A stretch of 64,000 nt of DNA from Orbilia blumenaviensis (lineage: Eukaryota; Ascomycota; Orbiliomycetes; Orbiliales; Orbiliaceae): positions 930,001 to 994,000 of the forward strand of contig JAVHNS010000001.1 of NCBI GenBank assembly GCA_036872755.1, read 5' to 3'. Made by a program: the position numbers and the translations under genes. The notes under the pieces were generated by a model. The model did no database searches, had not been told where the DNA came from, and was given only the letters and a program-made list of their open reading frames with translations. Shown one piece after another: positions 12,137-22,856 of this stretch. Every line of letters starts with the position of its first letter. Within the stretch, counting starts at the first letter, position 1.

Positions 12137-14260
12137 ATGAGTGCCCCACCTGCTCCAGATGTCTTGTCTTTCACGCCTCCCCAGGGCCTACCCCCCTATG
12201 CATCCCAGGATGTATCGGCGAAAGATGAGGTGCCAATACCCGTCCCACCTATTCTAACTCCTTCGCCACCATTCAGACCCCCTCCAATAACCTGGCCACC
12301 GATTTGGCCAATATTTAGATGGCTAAATGGTGGCGCATGGCTCATCAATCTCGAGCCTACTGGTACCGGGGGTCTGGCCTATGATGGCACGATACGAATC
12401 GAAAACCACGCCAACGGACGTACTGCTAGCGGTGATCTCTACCAAAGACCTCGCTTTCTGCTCAATATCCCTGGTCTCCCTTCACGTTGGATCACCCTCC
12501 TACCACCAAACCCCGCCTCTGGTATTCCAATCCAAGGGAGGAAAAACTATCGTTACTACCTCCGTATCACCCAGATTGATGAATCCATCTCCATCGGCAA
12601 AACTTTCAAACTTGGGTTCCAAAAGTATAAGTACTCTGAGGTTAACAAAACCAACTTCACATTTACTCAAGAGCCCGCCAATGGTAACTACACCGCCACG
12701 ATGACGTGGAAGACGGCTCCGGCTGGATACCCGTACCTAAACGACTACGCTGAAGGTGACGTTGTCTTGGACGGCACCAGCGAGGTTGAGTTTAAATTGA
12801 AGATGGGGAGGGTCTCGGAATTCTATCGTAAGATCACGGTAGAAATAGACAATGTACCCAATTCCGAAAAACCACTGGACAACGGTGTTGATGGTGCTGG
12901 ACACGAAGACTGGAACACCGTTTTCGCTCGAATCGGTTTTGAAGCTCAGGTCATCGAAAGTGATAGTGATATTGCAGAACCGAGCGAGGTTTGGTCTCCA
13001 ACTCAATCCCACCAGACGATGCTGGCACGGCGGGACGCAAACAACTTGGACGTTGAATGGCGCTACTATCTACTCGCTACAAAGTACAATACTGACGGCG
13101 CATTTGGTATCATGTTCGATAATTCTGCATCTGATTCAAACAATATTCCTCGTGAGGGTGTTCAAGTTAGCTCTCATATCGTAACCGGTTCCCAAGACGG
13201 CTGGGGTGCCTGGAAAAACACGCGCTACGGCGCTGCAAAAGGAGCATACTTCCGTACCGCTCTTCATGAGCTCGGGCACGCTTTCGGCCTTCTTCATAAC
13301 GACGACGGCGGAGACAGGGAGACCCCCGTGTTAGATTTCTCGTTCATGAATCAAACGGGGAGGGCTGTTGGTCGCTGCACAGCTGCCAACCCACTGGTAA
13401 ACAACATAAAATGGAACCACGCCGATAGAAACCTGTTCCAGATTCGTCACTGGCCAGACGTTTTCGTTCGACCAGGTGGAGTAGAATTTGGGTATGCATC
13501 CAACACCAGACCACCAATTACGCCGGTCGACAATGACACAGAATATGAAAGTCCAGATCTGGTCCTCGCTGTTGAGCCCCTCAACGGACACTCTGAAATC
13601 CCTCTCGGGGCGCCGGTTCGCATCAATTTAACCCTCAAAAACATAGGCGAGCAGCCAGTTGAAGTCCCTGGCGACATCAGTCTCAAGTCACACCACGTTG
13701 TCGGCGAGGTCACTGATCCAACTGGAACTACGCGCGGCTTCCACACGCTCTTCTATCTTGATCGAGAGGAGAAAGTAGAGACGCTCGAGCCAGGAAATAG
13801 TGTCGTTGCATCATTGACCCTTCTCCGTGGCGGAAAAGGTGCTCTCTTCCCTGTCAGCGGCGTCCATAGGGTCGCTGTTAAAGTGAGCTGGGGTGGTGGC
13901 AATGATACGCCATTCCATGTCGCGGTTGGAGAGACCACAGTCATGGTCACCCCCCCATTGGATAAATCTCATGCGGCCGCAGCTCACAAGCTCCTTACGA
14001 CTCCAGACGCCCACCTTGTTCTTATCCTTGGCGGAGACTATCTAGAGGAGGGCGTCAACGCCATCAAACAGGCCTTGGAAGATGATACTCTACGAAAGCA
14101 TTTTGCCTGTACTGAAGCTAAGCGAGTATTGAAACAGCAGAATCCTGATTTTGAGAAGGCCAACGGGCTGGTTTCTGAAGAAGATATAGTTCTGAGCGAG
14201 ACTGAAAGGCGAAAGTTGGAGAATCTTGGTGTCGAATTCCCCTCTAACTTGTACGAGTAG
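12137..14260 (+). CDS. Intronless metzincin-type zinc metalloprotease, 707 aa
   Basis: A single uninterrupted frame. Its proline-rich N-terminus (about residues 1-70) lacks a signal peptide. A beta-rich region follows, then a catalytic segment with HELGHAFGLLH at residues 377-387. This is the full metzincin zinc motif HExxHxxGxxH, with Glu378 as catalytic base, and a candidate Met-turn lies at Met404 (SFM), 17 residues after the third His. Residues of about 470-620 look like an Ig-like/beta-sandwich domain, and the C-terminus is helical. The protein probably hydrolyses peptide bonds in a zinc-dependent way; its substrate and location are unknown. Without a signal peptide it may be cytosolic or released by a non-classical route. 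I do not recognise the exact family. The lack of introns, unlike nearly all other genes here, and the gene-poor flanks would fit transfer or retroposition, but do not prove either. Confidence 0.75.
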   Translation: MSAPPAPDVLSFTPPQGLPPYASQDVSAKDEVPIPVPPILTPSPPFRPPPITWPPIWPIFRWLNGGAWLINLEPTGTGGLAYDGTIRIENHANGRTASGDLYQRPRFLLNIPGLPSRWITLLPPNPASGIPIQGRKNYRYYLRITQIDESISIGKTFKLGFQKYKYSEVNKTNFTFTQEPANGNYTATMTWKTAPAGYPYLNDYAEGDVVLDGTSEVEFKLKMGRVSEFYRKITVEIDNVPNSEKPLDNGVDGAGHEDWNTVFARIGFEAQVIESDSDIAEPSEVWSPTQSHQTMLARRDANNLDVEWRYYLLATKYNTDGAFGIMFDNSASDSNNIPREGVQVSSHIVTGSQDGWGAWKNTRYGAAKGAYFRTALHELGHAFGLLHNDDGGDRETPVLDFSFMNQTGRAVGRCTAANPLVNNIKWNHADRNLFQIRHWPDVFVRPGGVEFGYASNTRPPITPVDNDTEYESPDLVLAVEPLNGHSEIPLGAPVRINLTLKNIGEQPVEVPGDISLKSHHVVGEVTDPTGTTRGFHTLFYLDREEKVETLEPGNSVVASLTLLRGGKGALFPVSGVHRVAVKVSWGGGNDTPFHVAVGETTVMVTPPLDKSHAAAAHKLLTTPDAHLVLILGGDYLEEGVNAIKQALEDDTLRKHFACTEAKRVLKQQNPDFEKANGLVSEEDIVLSETERRKLENLGVEFPSNLYE

Positions 14261-16626
14261 CGGTCAGATCTACCCTGGATACGTACCTAGGCTTAGGAAC
14301 TAGACGTAAAATTTTCTAGTATAGGCGGGATACGCGTACGGCTATGCGTAGTACATGGTGGAAATTGTTGGCTAAATGCGGTCTTTATATTTAACATGTT
14401 GTTTTTGCTAAAGTACCAAGTTTTCGCGGCAACCTCACGATCCTTAAATTAATACTGCACAATTCATTAGCTATAATTTATTTTATAAAAGAAGAATTGA
14501 TTCTCTTTCTTGGTACCAAGCAGAGCTTGCCCAAATTCCGACAGTTCGCTCACACCTCATATAAGCCAGAATACATAAATAATACCCGACCGAACAGAAA
14601 AGGCTTAAGTTTCTCCAAAACCACATCTCATAATCCCTAGGTATAAACACTCGGATTCGTAGAATTAACTGGGCATTGGTTATGAGTTTTACTACGAAAC
14701 CAGTACTAAATAGATGGTTAGGTTAGTACAGGGGAGATGAGCCATTCGTTGGGTGTCGCAGCGAGTTGCGTTGGCTATGTGGTATTTTAACAGGCCAAAA
14801 ATAACCTGAAACTTAATCCGAGGAAAAAATGAAGCCGTTTGTTTGGCAAGACTGGTTTGTTCTCGATATCACCAGAACATCAATCCACGAGGCTCGAGGA
14901 GCTAGCTATATATAGGGTCGATTCTCATGGCTTGTACAGGTAAAGTCATGCTATCACGTATAACGCTGGCTGCACTAACGATATTAGTATTTCCCCAGAA
15001 TTCAAAAGTTCGGATAAAATGAAGCTTCAGTGAATTCTGAAGATATCAATCGCGGAGGAGCATTGTATGTCTCACGTGGCGCCCAGCCGACCCCCTGGCA
15101 CCTGCAAGCAGGCGGGGATGCAAATGGATGGCATCAGCTCTTCCACATCATCGTGCTTAAGCTTGTGAAGGGGTGCTGGTCGATGCAAATAAGTACATAC
15201 GCAGTACATACTAAGTATGTACATGCAACTGTTTGCAGGGCGGCGTGATTGATTGTGCCACGCGCGAACCAAACCTGCTCGGCCTGCTTACTGAAGCAAT
15301 GCAATGTCGCTGTATGGATGTACCGGCTTACATTAACATTCCTCTCGTCGGTCTCCTTCGCACGGCTTCCAACTCTCCTCTCCTCAGTTGGTATATATTA
15401 AAGCCTCTCTCGTTTGTGAAGTATTGTACCATCTGCCCGACCGATCTTCTTCGCGAATTATCGCGGGTCTCCGACGGTTATCGATCTCGGTCTGGGGTAG
15501 CACAGTACACTCAATCCAAACGGGCTAGTTAGCTGTGTCATGAGCTCCGTGTGATCTTGATCTTGCCTCTCTCTTTCTCTTTCTCGTCCCTTTTCTCTTT
15601 CTCTAGAATTATCTCTCCCGGACACTTTCTCCTTCTCACTCTAAGTTTAAATTTTTTTAATTTTTTTTTTAATACCATAAAAACAGCACCCTTCCTGTTC
15701 ACAGCCGGACAGGTTTGCTTTGGTGTTGGTGTTTTGATTTTGCCGTTTCGAACATTTCCTTCTCCAGGTTTCTTTGATCTGGCCAAACCCCATATTGCTT
15801 CTTCGTTGGCGCCTCATTTGTCTTTGTTAGGCCACGGTTCAAAAAGGAAAGAAAAAGAAAAAAAAAACCAAGCGACCTACTCTGCACATCTACCTGGCCC
15901 GATCTCTGCACAGTCCCATCTCATCGATTTCACAGCCAGAAGTTCGCGACTTCCCAAGCTTAACGCGAACCCAGAATAAGAAAAACAAAAAATTGGAACA
16001 AAATATATTCGAATAGCAGATAATCAAATATTTCCCCTGCGGACCTAATCCCGGCTAGAATCAGTATATAAAAATATTTCCTAGCTGGTTCTGGTCCAGT
16101 GCGGCTCTGGTTTGCTGTGCTGTGGCGTGCCCTGTCTCGGAAGGTCTGCCGCAGGTACACCAGAAATTCTGCACTGAAGATTGACGCACGTCCACAATCA
16201 CCACCAACCCAGGCAGAAACTCCACAATTAGCAGCAACTTCATCACAAAGAACGTCGGGCCTAGGGTTGTCGTAATCGCCTTTAAGCAAACTGTCTTCAA
16301 AATTGATTGCCACAACCCTCTCCCGCTCGTTCTGCCGAGCTGCTACTGGCGGGAGAGCCGTGTCTTCATGCCGTCGTCGTTTCTGCGCTGGAGCTCAAAG
16401 CCGTAGCGCCATCACCACCCATTGTCCATCATCTACCACATCACAGCTCCCGCTCTGCTACCATAACGTAGGCGGCTCTCTTACAAATCCAAGGACCTAT
16501 CTCCTAGCCCATATCTCAATCCGCTCTCTTGCGACTGCTTATACTCCTCCTACCAAAAAATATATCTCCACGCCTAGGACCAAGAAATCGAAATCGTCTA
16601 TCGAGATTCAAGATAAATCGACCACC
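14261..16626. other. Intergenic DNA and promoter/leader of the SWIB gene
   Basis: No gene is recognised. The part nearest 16627 is pyrimidine-rich (about 15550-15660) and suits a fungal promoter. The leader from about 16303 to 16626 is open in frame with the SWIB gene, but it lacks an ATG. Confidence 0.4.
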
Positions 16627-17618
16627 ATGGAGTTCGACGAAGTTTTATACACCCCAATTATCGACAGGATTCTAAAAGCCGGCGATCTGGCTTCCATCTC
16701 GTCGAAGGATGTTCGTAAGGCCCTTCAGAAGGAACTTGGTTACGACATCACCGACCAGAAGGTTAGTAGCACCTTCATTATATCATCTAAAGGATTCGTG
16801 TAACCATCTAACCGGAGTACCAGGCTCAAATCACGGACCTTATCCGAAAACGCTTCGACGAGATCCTAGAAGAAACCGGTCCGGAAAACGTCCACCCTGT
16901 CAAACAAGAGAATGGCTACGATGACATCAAGAAGGAAGATCCTGGAGCCTCTCCGTCCAAAAAGCGCAAGTCAGTAGCTAGCCCGTCGTCATTGGAAGAT
17001 GACGCTCGTTTAGCTGCCAAAATGCAAGCCGAATGGAACTCACAGGACCGTCCTTCTAGATCTACGACTGTCAAACGTAAAGTCGTTGCCCCGAGGAAGA
17101 AGAAGAAGAGCAGTGCCACTGTCTCCGATGATTCCGGCGCTGAAGATGGCGGAGAAAAAAAAAAGAAACGGAAGATTAACGCAAACAATCCGTTCCACGT
17201 ATGACAAACATCCGAAGTGTGGCTGTAGTAGATGGTAGTCCAAGCTAACATTGGGGTATAGCAACCTCTTATCCTCTCCCCGCAGCTCTCCACCCTGCTC
17301 GGCGAAACCCAATTATCGCGCCCAGAGACCGTCAAGCGCATTTGGGCTTACATTAAGGAAAATGAACTTCAAGATCAAAATGACAAACGTTACATCATCT
17401 GCGACGAAAACCTTCGAACAGTCTTCCCATCCGCCAAAGTACACATGTTCACCATGAACAAGATCTTGAGCGGTCACTTGTACCCTATGAATAAATCAGA
17501 TAACATTGCTGACGTGAAGAGTGAGGATATCAAGAACGAGGACTTCGCGTCTTCACCAGTTTCGGCCGCATTTAGCCACCAAGGGTCGCCCTCAAGCTTG
17601 GAATCGGAGGCTTCATAA
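16627..17618 (+). CDS. DEK-C / SWIB-MDM2 domain protein (Tri1/Uaf30-like)
   Basis: Three exons: 16627-16761, 16824-17198 and 17262-17618 (introns of 62 and 63 nt), giving 288 residues. The start ATG sits in a good ACCACCATGG context. Residues of about 5-60 form a DEK-C-type helical domain. A basic, Lys-rich linker with likely nuclear localisation signals (PSKKRKS, KKKKRK) follows. Residues of about 168-248 form a SWIB/MDM2 domain, recognisable from the LS..L..LLG...LSR.E.VK.IW.YI sequence and the FTMNKILSGHL ending. This order matches fungal proteins related to yeast Tri1 and the RNA polymerase I factor Uaf30. It is probably a nuclear chromatin or transcription-associated protein. Which yeast paralogue it corresponds to is undecided. 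The acidic tail after the SWIB domain is probably disordered. Confidence 0.85.
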
Positions 17619-18729
17619 TTACTAACCCTTTGCAGGCATATAAATATGATATAAGTACTGGATATATGCTTGGGTTTTGGAGGAAAAACAATGGACCACG
17701 AAATCCACGCGTATGAGATAGCATATCTCATTCTCTCATCCGTTTTGTCCGCTTTTTAGGATTTTTTCTTTCGATTTACTATGGTTGTTTTTTTTATTAT
17801 TTCCCTTTTAGCTGACACACACGCTCAAATTCTTTGGTGTTCAAGGTGCAACAATGCAAAATGCTCGGAGTTCAAAAAAGGAGAATTTAATCGATAATCG
17901 GAATGTTCTAGTCTCGTGAATGTTCAATGTCATGCCATCTCGCTACGTTTTCCTTTCGCACCCTTTTCTCTAAATCTTTTCTCTTTTCCCCTTCCAATTC
18001 CTTCTTGTGGTAGAATTAAATCGATCTGGCATGTATGTATATTAAAATATATTCATTTTCTCCACGATTGCTGACCGCATAGGTTTTGGGAATAGATCCT
18101 AGGGTAGCCTCATATATAGAATTTAACTTGACTTCTCCAAAATATGACAAAGCCCTGAATTAGCGAGCTTTCCTTTTGGAATTCCAACTTTTTTTTTTTT
18201 GACGCAGTGAATAGCAGTGCTAACTTGAAGGATTATAAAGGGCATGTGTCGAGCGTCTTGGTCAGCCGCATATGCGCCTCTTCCAACTTCCAGCCAATAG
18301 AGTTGCCCGCCCAGATATCGAAATCCTGCAGCCTCGTGCGGAGAAGGGAGATGGAGTGAGGCAGCACTGCAGTACATGAGAACGCAACCGCGAGCGAGAT
18401 CGAACCGCGATGAGATAAAAAAAAAAAAGAAAGAAAAAAGGAAGAGGAAGAAGAGGCTATCTGTCATGTTACACCCACACATCGCATTGGGTACAATTGT
18501 ATAAGAACCGCTATTCATTTCATCTTTGGACGCAGTTACCACTATTATTGTATATGTCATTCAGGGTACTAATCAATCAAATTATACTGTTTAAGAAGCA
18601 AACTTACCACCTGCAGCCCGTTTTAACAGTAGATGCGACACTGACATCTAACGTTATAACGTATATAACCCCGGCATCTATCGACAGGCATTATCCAATA
18701 ACCCCGTCGATTCCTTTCAGGCCAGACCC
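17619..18729. other. Intergenic region between the SWIB and NLR-like genes
   Basis: This should hold the 3' UTR of the SWIB gene (T-rich around 17789-17810) and the promoter of the NLR-like gene. No other gene is supportable. Confidence 0.45.
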
Positions 18730-21700
18730 ATGGCGGCAATAAGGCGTAAGCCTCTACCAAACGCTGACCACGGCTCAGTATCGGAAGGCCCCCCGCCACC
18801 ATACCATTTCAATGAAAATGCGGTAGCGCCAACGGTAGCTACTATTAAACCGTTGGTGAGCCATGTGGAAAATATGGCGGTAGAGAGCATGGCAACAAAC
18901 GACGGGAGTCCTAGGAATATTAAGGAATCTGAGGCCAAAGTTGTCAACGTTAGGGGTGTGCAGGAGAATTGTGAAGCGGGGCTGAAAGAGGTTATTCACG
19001 GAGAAGGTTCCAAAGCAACCCTGAAAAACGAAGCGTTGCAAAAGAGAGGGCATGAAAATGTCGAAGGTCAACTTCCTCGGCCGCCTTTGCCTCAGACTGT
19101 GCCTAGAGTTCTAGCTCCTATTCGAGCGGTTCCGCCCCTGATTCCACCACCCCGAAAATTTGACCCGCCCCGTCCGCCGCCAAAGGAGCTCCGAAGGCCT
19201 CAAAACTCTTCCCCATCTGTTGCAGGTGCAAATTCCAAGGAAGTGGAAGAAAAGGAAGACGATGGGAATGCGTCAGACGGATCAGACGACTCGTATGTTG
19301 TTGCTAGACGACAGATCTTCCAGGTTAGAAAAGCAGCCAACGGCATCCTTGCGCATAAGCGGCATATCATTCAGTTAATTAAAGAGGAGTGTTGGTACCC
19401 TGCTGTTGACGAGTTGGAAGATCTTATTGTATTAGTGGAAGATCAGGGACATAAGGTTCCGGTCGAATGGTATCTCGAGGTTGTTAGGCTCAGTTTATGT
19501 GCGGAACGCCTGCCTTACATACGCCAGCTGCCGAGCAATATTGGGGAAATAGATGAAGAGAATGGTAGGGATAGGGGGATCTGGTTAGAATCAGCCATAC
19601 TCAGAGGATTTGTCGCTAAAATGGAGGGGCAGCTTGAACAGTCGATATCGTGGTTTCTCAAGGCGGCTAAGTTTGCTCGAAAATATGGATATTCTGAGGA
19701 GATAGATATATGCTGTTATGAGCTATGCGATGCCTATACAGAAAGTGGAAAGGTGGAAGAAGGGGGGTTTTATAGGGGTTTAATTACCGGGAGACGTGCC
19801 TGGGAGAATGGGATCCTAAAGTATTTGAAGCCTCGAGTATTTAAAGACGAAGAGGCTATGAGTCAATCCCTTGTACACGATCGATGCCTCAGTTTCCTTG
19901 ACGAGTTGTTATTGATGAGGGGTGTAGCTAAGAATGAGGAAAAGAAGGAAAAATATCGACAAATACTGCATTTTGCATCTGTCGCTGGAGCTAAAGGACG
20001 AGGAGTTTCGGCAGCGACTATCGCGGATGTTTTCAATATGAAGGATAATGAGGTTTTTGAAATGATCAAGTCAACAAAGGAGGGACCTAACAGTGGGTCG
20101 GGCGTGTTTCGACTACGTGAGGACGCAGAGACCGATGTGATGTTAGAATATTCTTGTATGGCGGATATCATCAGCCGGTCGCCGCGGTCGCCCTGGGCAA
20201 AGCATAAGTACTTTTCGGCTGATGAGGGTTTTATAATGTCCGATCTTGCACCTCGACTTCTGGGGCTTATGCGCAGGCTATTAAAGGAAGATATCTGCCA
20301 AGTCAAAGCGTACGGAACTTCGCGCACAGCTTTCGATGAAGGAATGATAAAAAAATGTATCCCGTCTTCGCTGAGATATGCATGTCGGTGGTGGCTCGAA
20401 CCTTACGCCGATTCGAAATTGGGATTGAAACTTGAAGAGCTGCAAACTTTCGTGGGGGTACATTGGCTAAATTGGATTGAGGTCATGGGGATCCTAGGGC
20501 CACAAATGATGGATCAGGCGCGTTCTATGGCGGTAGAGTTGAGACAAGAGCTAGCCGATGTATGTCACCTTGGCTAACTTCCAGCTACTGATATATCACT
20601 TTTTCTTTTATGCTAACCGTGAGGAATTCATACAGAGTGAAAGAGGGAAAACCCTTACACCGGCATCGAGAAAGCGAATCGAGCTCATGGAGATATTCTT
20701 GAACCGTTACGGCGATATTATTCTGGAGACACCACTCCAGGTATACCACCTCTGGAAATTATTCGAATTTGAAGAAAACGCTGCGGCTTTGTCTGCGCCG
20801 AAGGTATTGATTAAAATAGACATTCATGACTCGCAAAACCAGCATGCCATCTTCAAAACTCTCAAAGAAGGCTACGACAACCTTTTGAAGATCGTAAAGC
20901 CTGGTATGAATGAACGGCAGAAGATTGCATTTTCATCAGACCTACGACTAGTTGCATACAATATTCCAGACTCTCCAATTGTTATCGTAAAAGATCTTAC
21001 GACAAAGTCTGAAGGTATTATATTAGAGCATGGGAAAAAGCGAGTTTTCGAGATCCACTTTTCACCGAAAGTCGCTGAAGATAATACTTTGGCAATCATC
21101 ACAGACCCACCACAAGTTACGGTGTGGGATATATCTAAAGCAGCAACTAAACAAATATTCGCAGCAGGAAAACCAAACGAACATTTAACGATTAAATTCT
21201 CACCAAATGGGGGGCTAATTGCTTTTATTAGCGGTCGTAGAAATATCATCATCAGAAATATAGATACTGGGGGCGCGGTCCACGGCCCTTATGATGGTGG
21301 GCCAGGGAGGGTACTAAGCATGGATTTCCTACGGCACGAAAGGACGTTTGTAATCGCAAATGGTTATCGTCGCCTGAAAACGCCCTCTCCCGACTTAACG
21401 GCTCTCACAGATATTTATACTTGGTCTGGGGGCGTTCCTGACGATGCAAGTGTACACGTGCTTAATGGGAAACCCAAGAAAGCATTGGTCTGGGCTAAGG
21501 AAGGAGGCGCTTTTATCCGCACTCTGCTGGGTTCAGAAAGGATAGATTTGGACTGTGGGGAGAAGGGGGGGAAGAGAATTGTGATGGTGGTATCGCACGA
21601 TGAAAAAAGAATCGCGGCTATCAGGGACAAGGGAGGGATCCAAATATTTGATTCGGAAACAGGGAAGTGCATCCAGTCTTTCTGGAGATTTAACGGTGAA

Positions 21701-22099
21701 ACCACTCTTGCAGCTGCCTTCTTGCCGTCAGGAGACAGGCTGATAACAGTGTCTAAAGAAATGGGGATGAGAGAGTGGGAGTTGACAGTCGGTGTCGAAG
21801 TGGATGCTGCGGGTGAGTGGGTGGTAAGAGGGGATGAAAAGGTCATGAGGATACCCAGGAAATATCACGCAAGGGGTGCAGGTGCGGAAAGAAGCAATGG
21901 GGTGGTTCTTACACATCCTAGCGGGAGGGTCTTGGAAGTTGAATTTACAATTTCCAAAGAGAGAGCTGCAGAGGAGACAAGTGGTTATGGACTCGTTACT
22001 ACCGTTATGGCTTATTTACCTTCTTTGCCAGTGAGCTTAAACTACCCGTCTCTACCGTCTCTGCCTTGGGGTCTACCTACGTTTCGGGGCTCGGGGTAG
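18730..22099 (+). CDS. NLR-related protein without NACHT: helical/winged-helix region plus WD40
   Basis: Two exons, 18730-20559 and 20636-22099, around a 76-nt intron (GTATGT donor, ATACAG acceptor, phase 0), giving 1097 residues. The N-terminus (about 1-180) is proline-rich and disordered, with a PPPPY motif at residues 21-25. Residues of about 190-420 are helical and TPR-like (for example GQLEQSISWFLKAAKFARKYG). Residues of about 420-590 resemble the segment that follows NACHT in fungal NLRs: a winged-helix-like stretch, then LAPRLLGLMRRLLKEDICQV, SLRYACRWWLEPY and LQTFVGVHWLNWIEVMGILG. The C-terminal 400 or so residues contain degenerate WD40 repeats (VWDIS, IAFISG). No Walker A or B motif is present in the region before the winged helix. 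It may therefore be an NLR-derived adaptor or regulator that cannot bind nucleotide. Its function is unknown. Confidence 0.7.
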
Positions 22100-22856
22100 T
22101 ATCGCTGTATTTATATTTAGTCTCTGATTTAGGCCTATGGATATAAGGAATCGTTGTTGGGATATTTGATAGTTAACTGGATAGCCTGTCTTAATTTTTG
22201 TATTCAGGCTTTGAAACGTGCCCATGTTAACATTGCATGTATAGTATTAGTTACTAGATACCTAGACATATATAAATAAATCAATGGACCATAAGATACG
22301 GTGATAAAAAACACCCGAGTTCAAGATGATGGTGATATAATACAAGTTTACTAAGATCAAGCTAAGTCTTTCGTATCAAACAGTCAAGACACTAAAATGC
22401 AACAGGGGTTTGTGTTGACACACGGCTTTAGTCCTAGTCCGGCGCGTTGCAGCGTTGGCTTAGCGGGATGACTACAACATTCTGGAGCTGGAGCTTTTTA
22501 TATCCCGCACCCCCACCTTCCATCTTGATCATCTTCACTTCTTATGACTCGAACTTGCATCATCGTCAATTCATCAATTACCCCTTCCGAGAACCCTCCT
22601 AAACGATCTTCTTTGCTCTCATCATCTTATAAGTACCAGGGCACCGTCTTTTCGTTCCGAACCCGGCTAGTTATCAGCTGCTTCGCTTCGTACAACATCC
22701 CACACAATTGCTTAGCTGAGCCTTACACAAATTTTTTTATTCTTTTTTTGCTTTGCTTTCAGCAAGTTTTTATTCGGCGACAACCAACCAACAACCTTTA
22801 CCTTTCGAAATACCAAACAAATTCCTGGCTTACCATTGACTGAATTCTTCATCACA
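22100..22856. other. Intergenic DNA and HEL2 promoter/leader
   Basis: The 3' UTR of the NLR-like gene is followed by the presumed HEL2 promoter. A TTTTTATATC element lies at about 22495, and the pyrimidine-rich leader ends in CACAATGG at the start codon. No further gene is seen. Confidence 0.45.

Noticed and set aside
16303..16626. In-frame N-terminal extension of the SWIB protein resembling a mitochondrial presequence
   Set aside because: The frame opens for 108 codons but contains no ATG, only a TTG, and an upstream TAA. The ATG at 16627 has a strong context.
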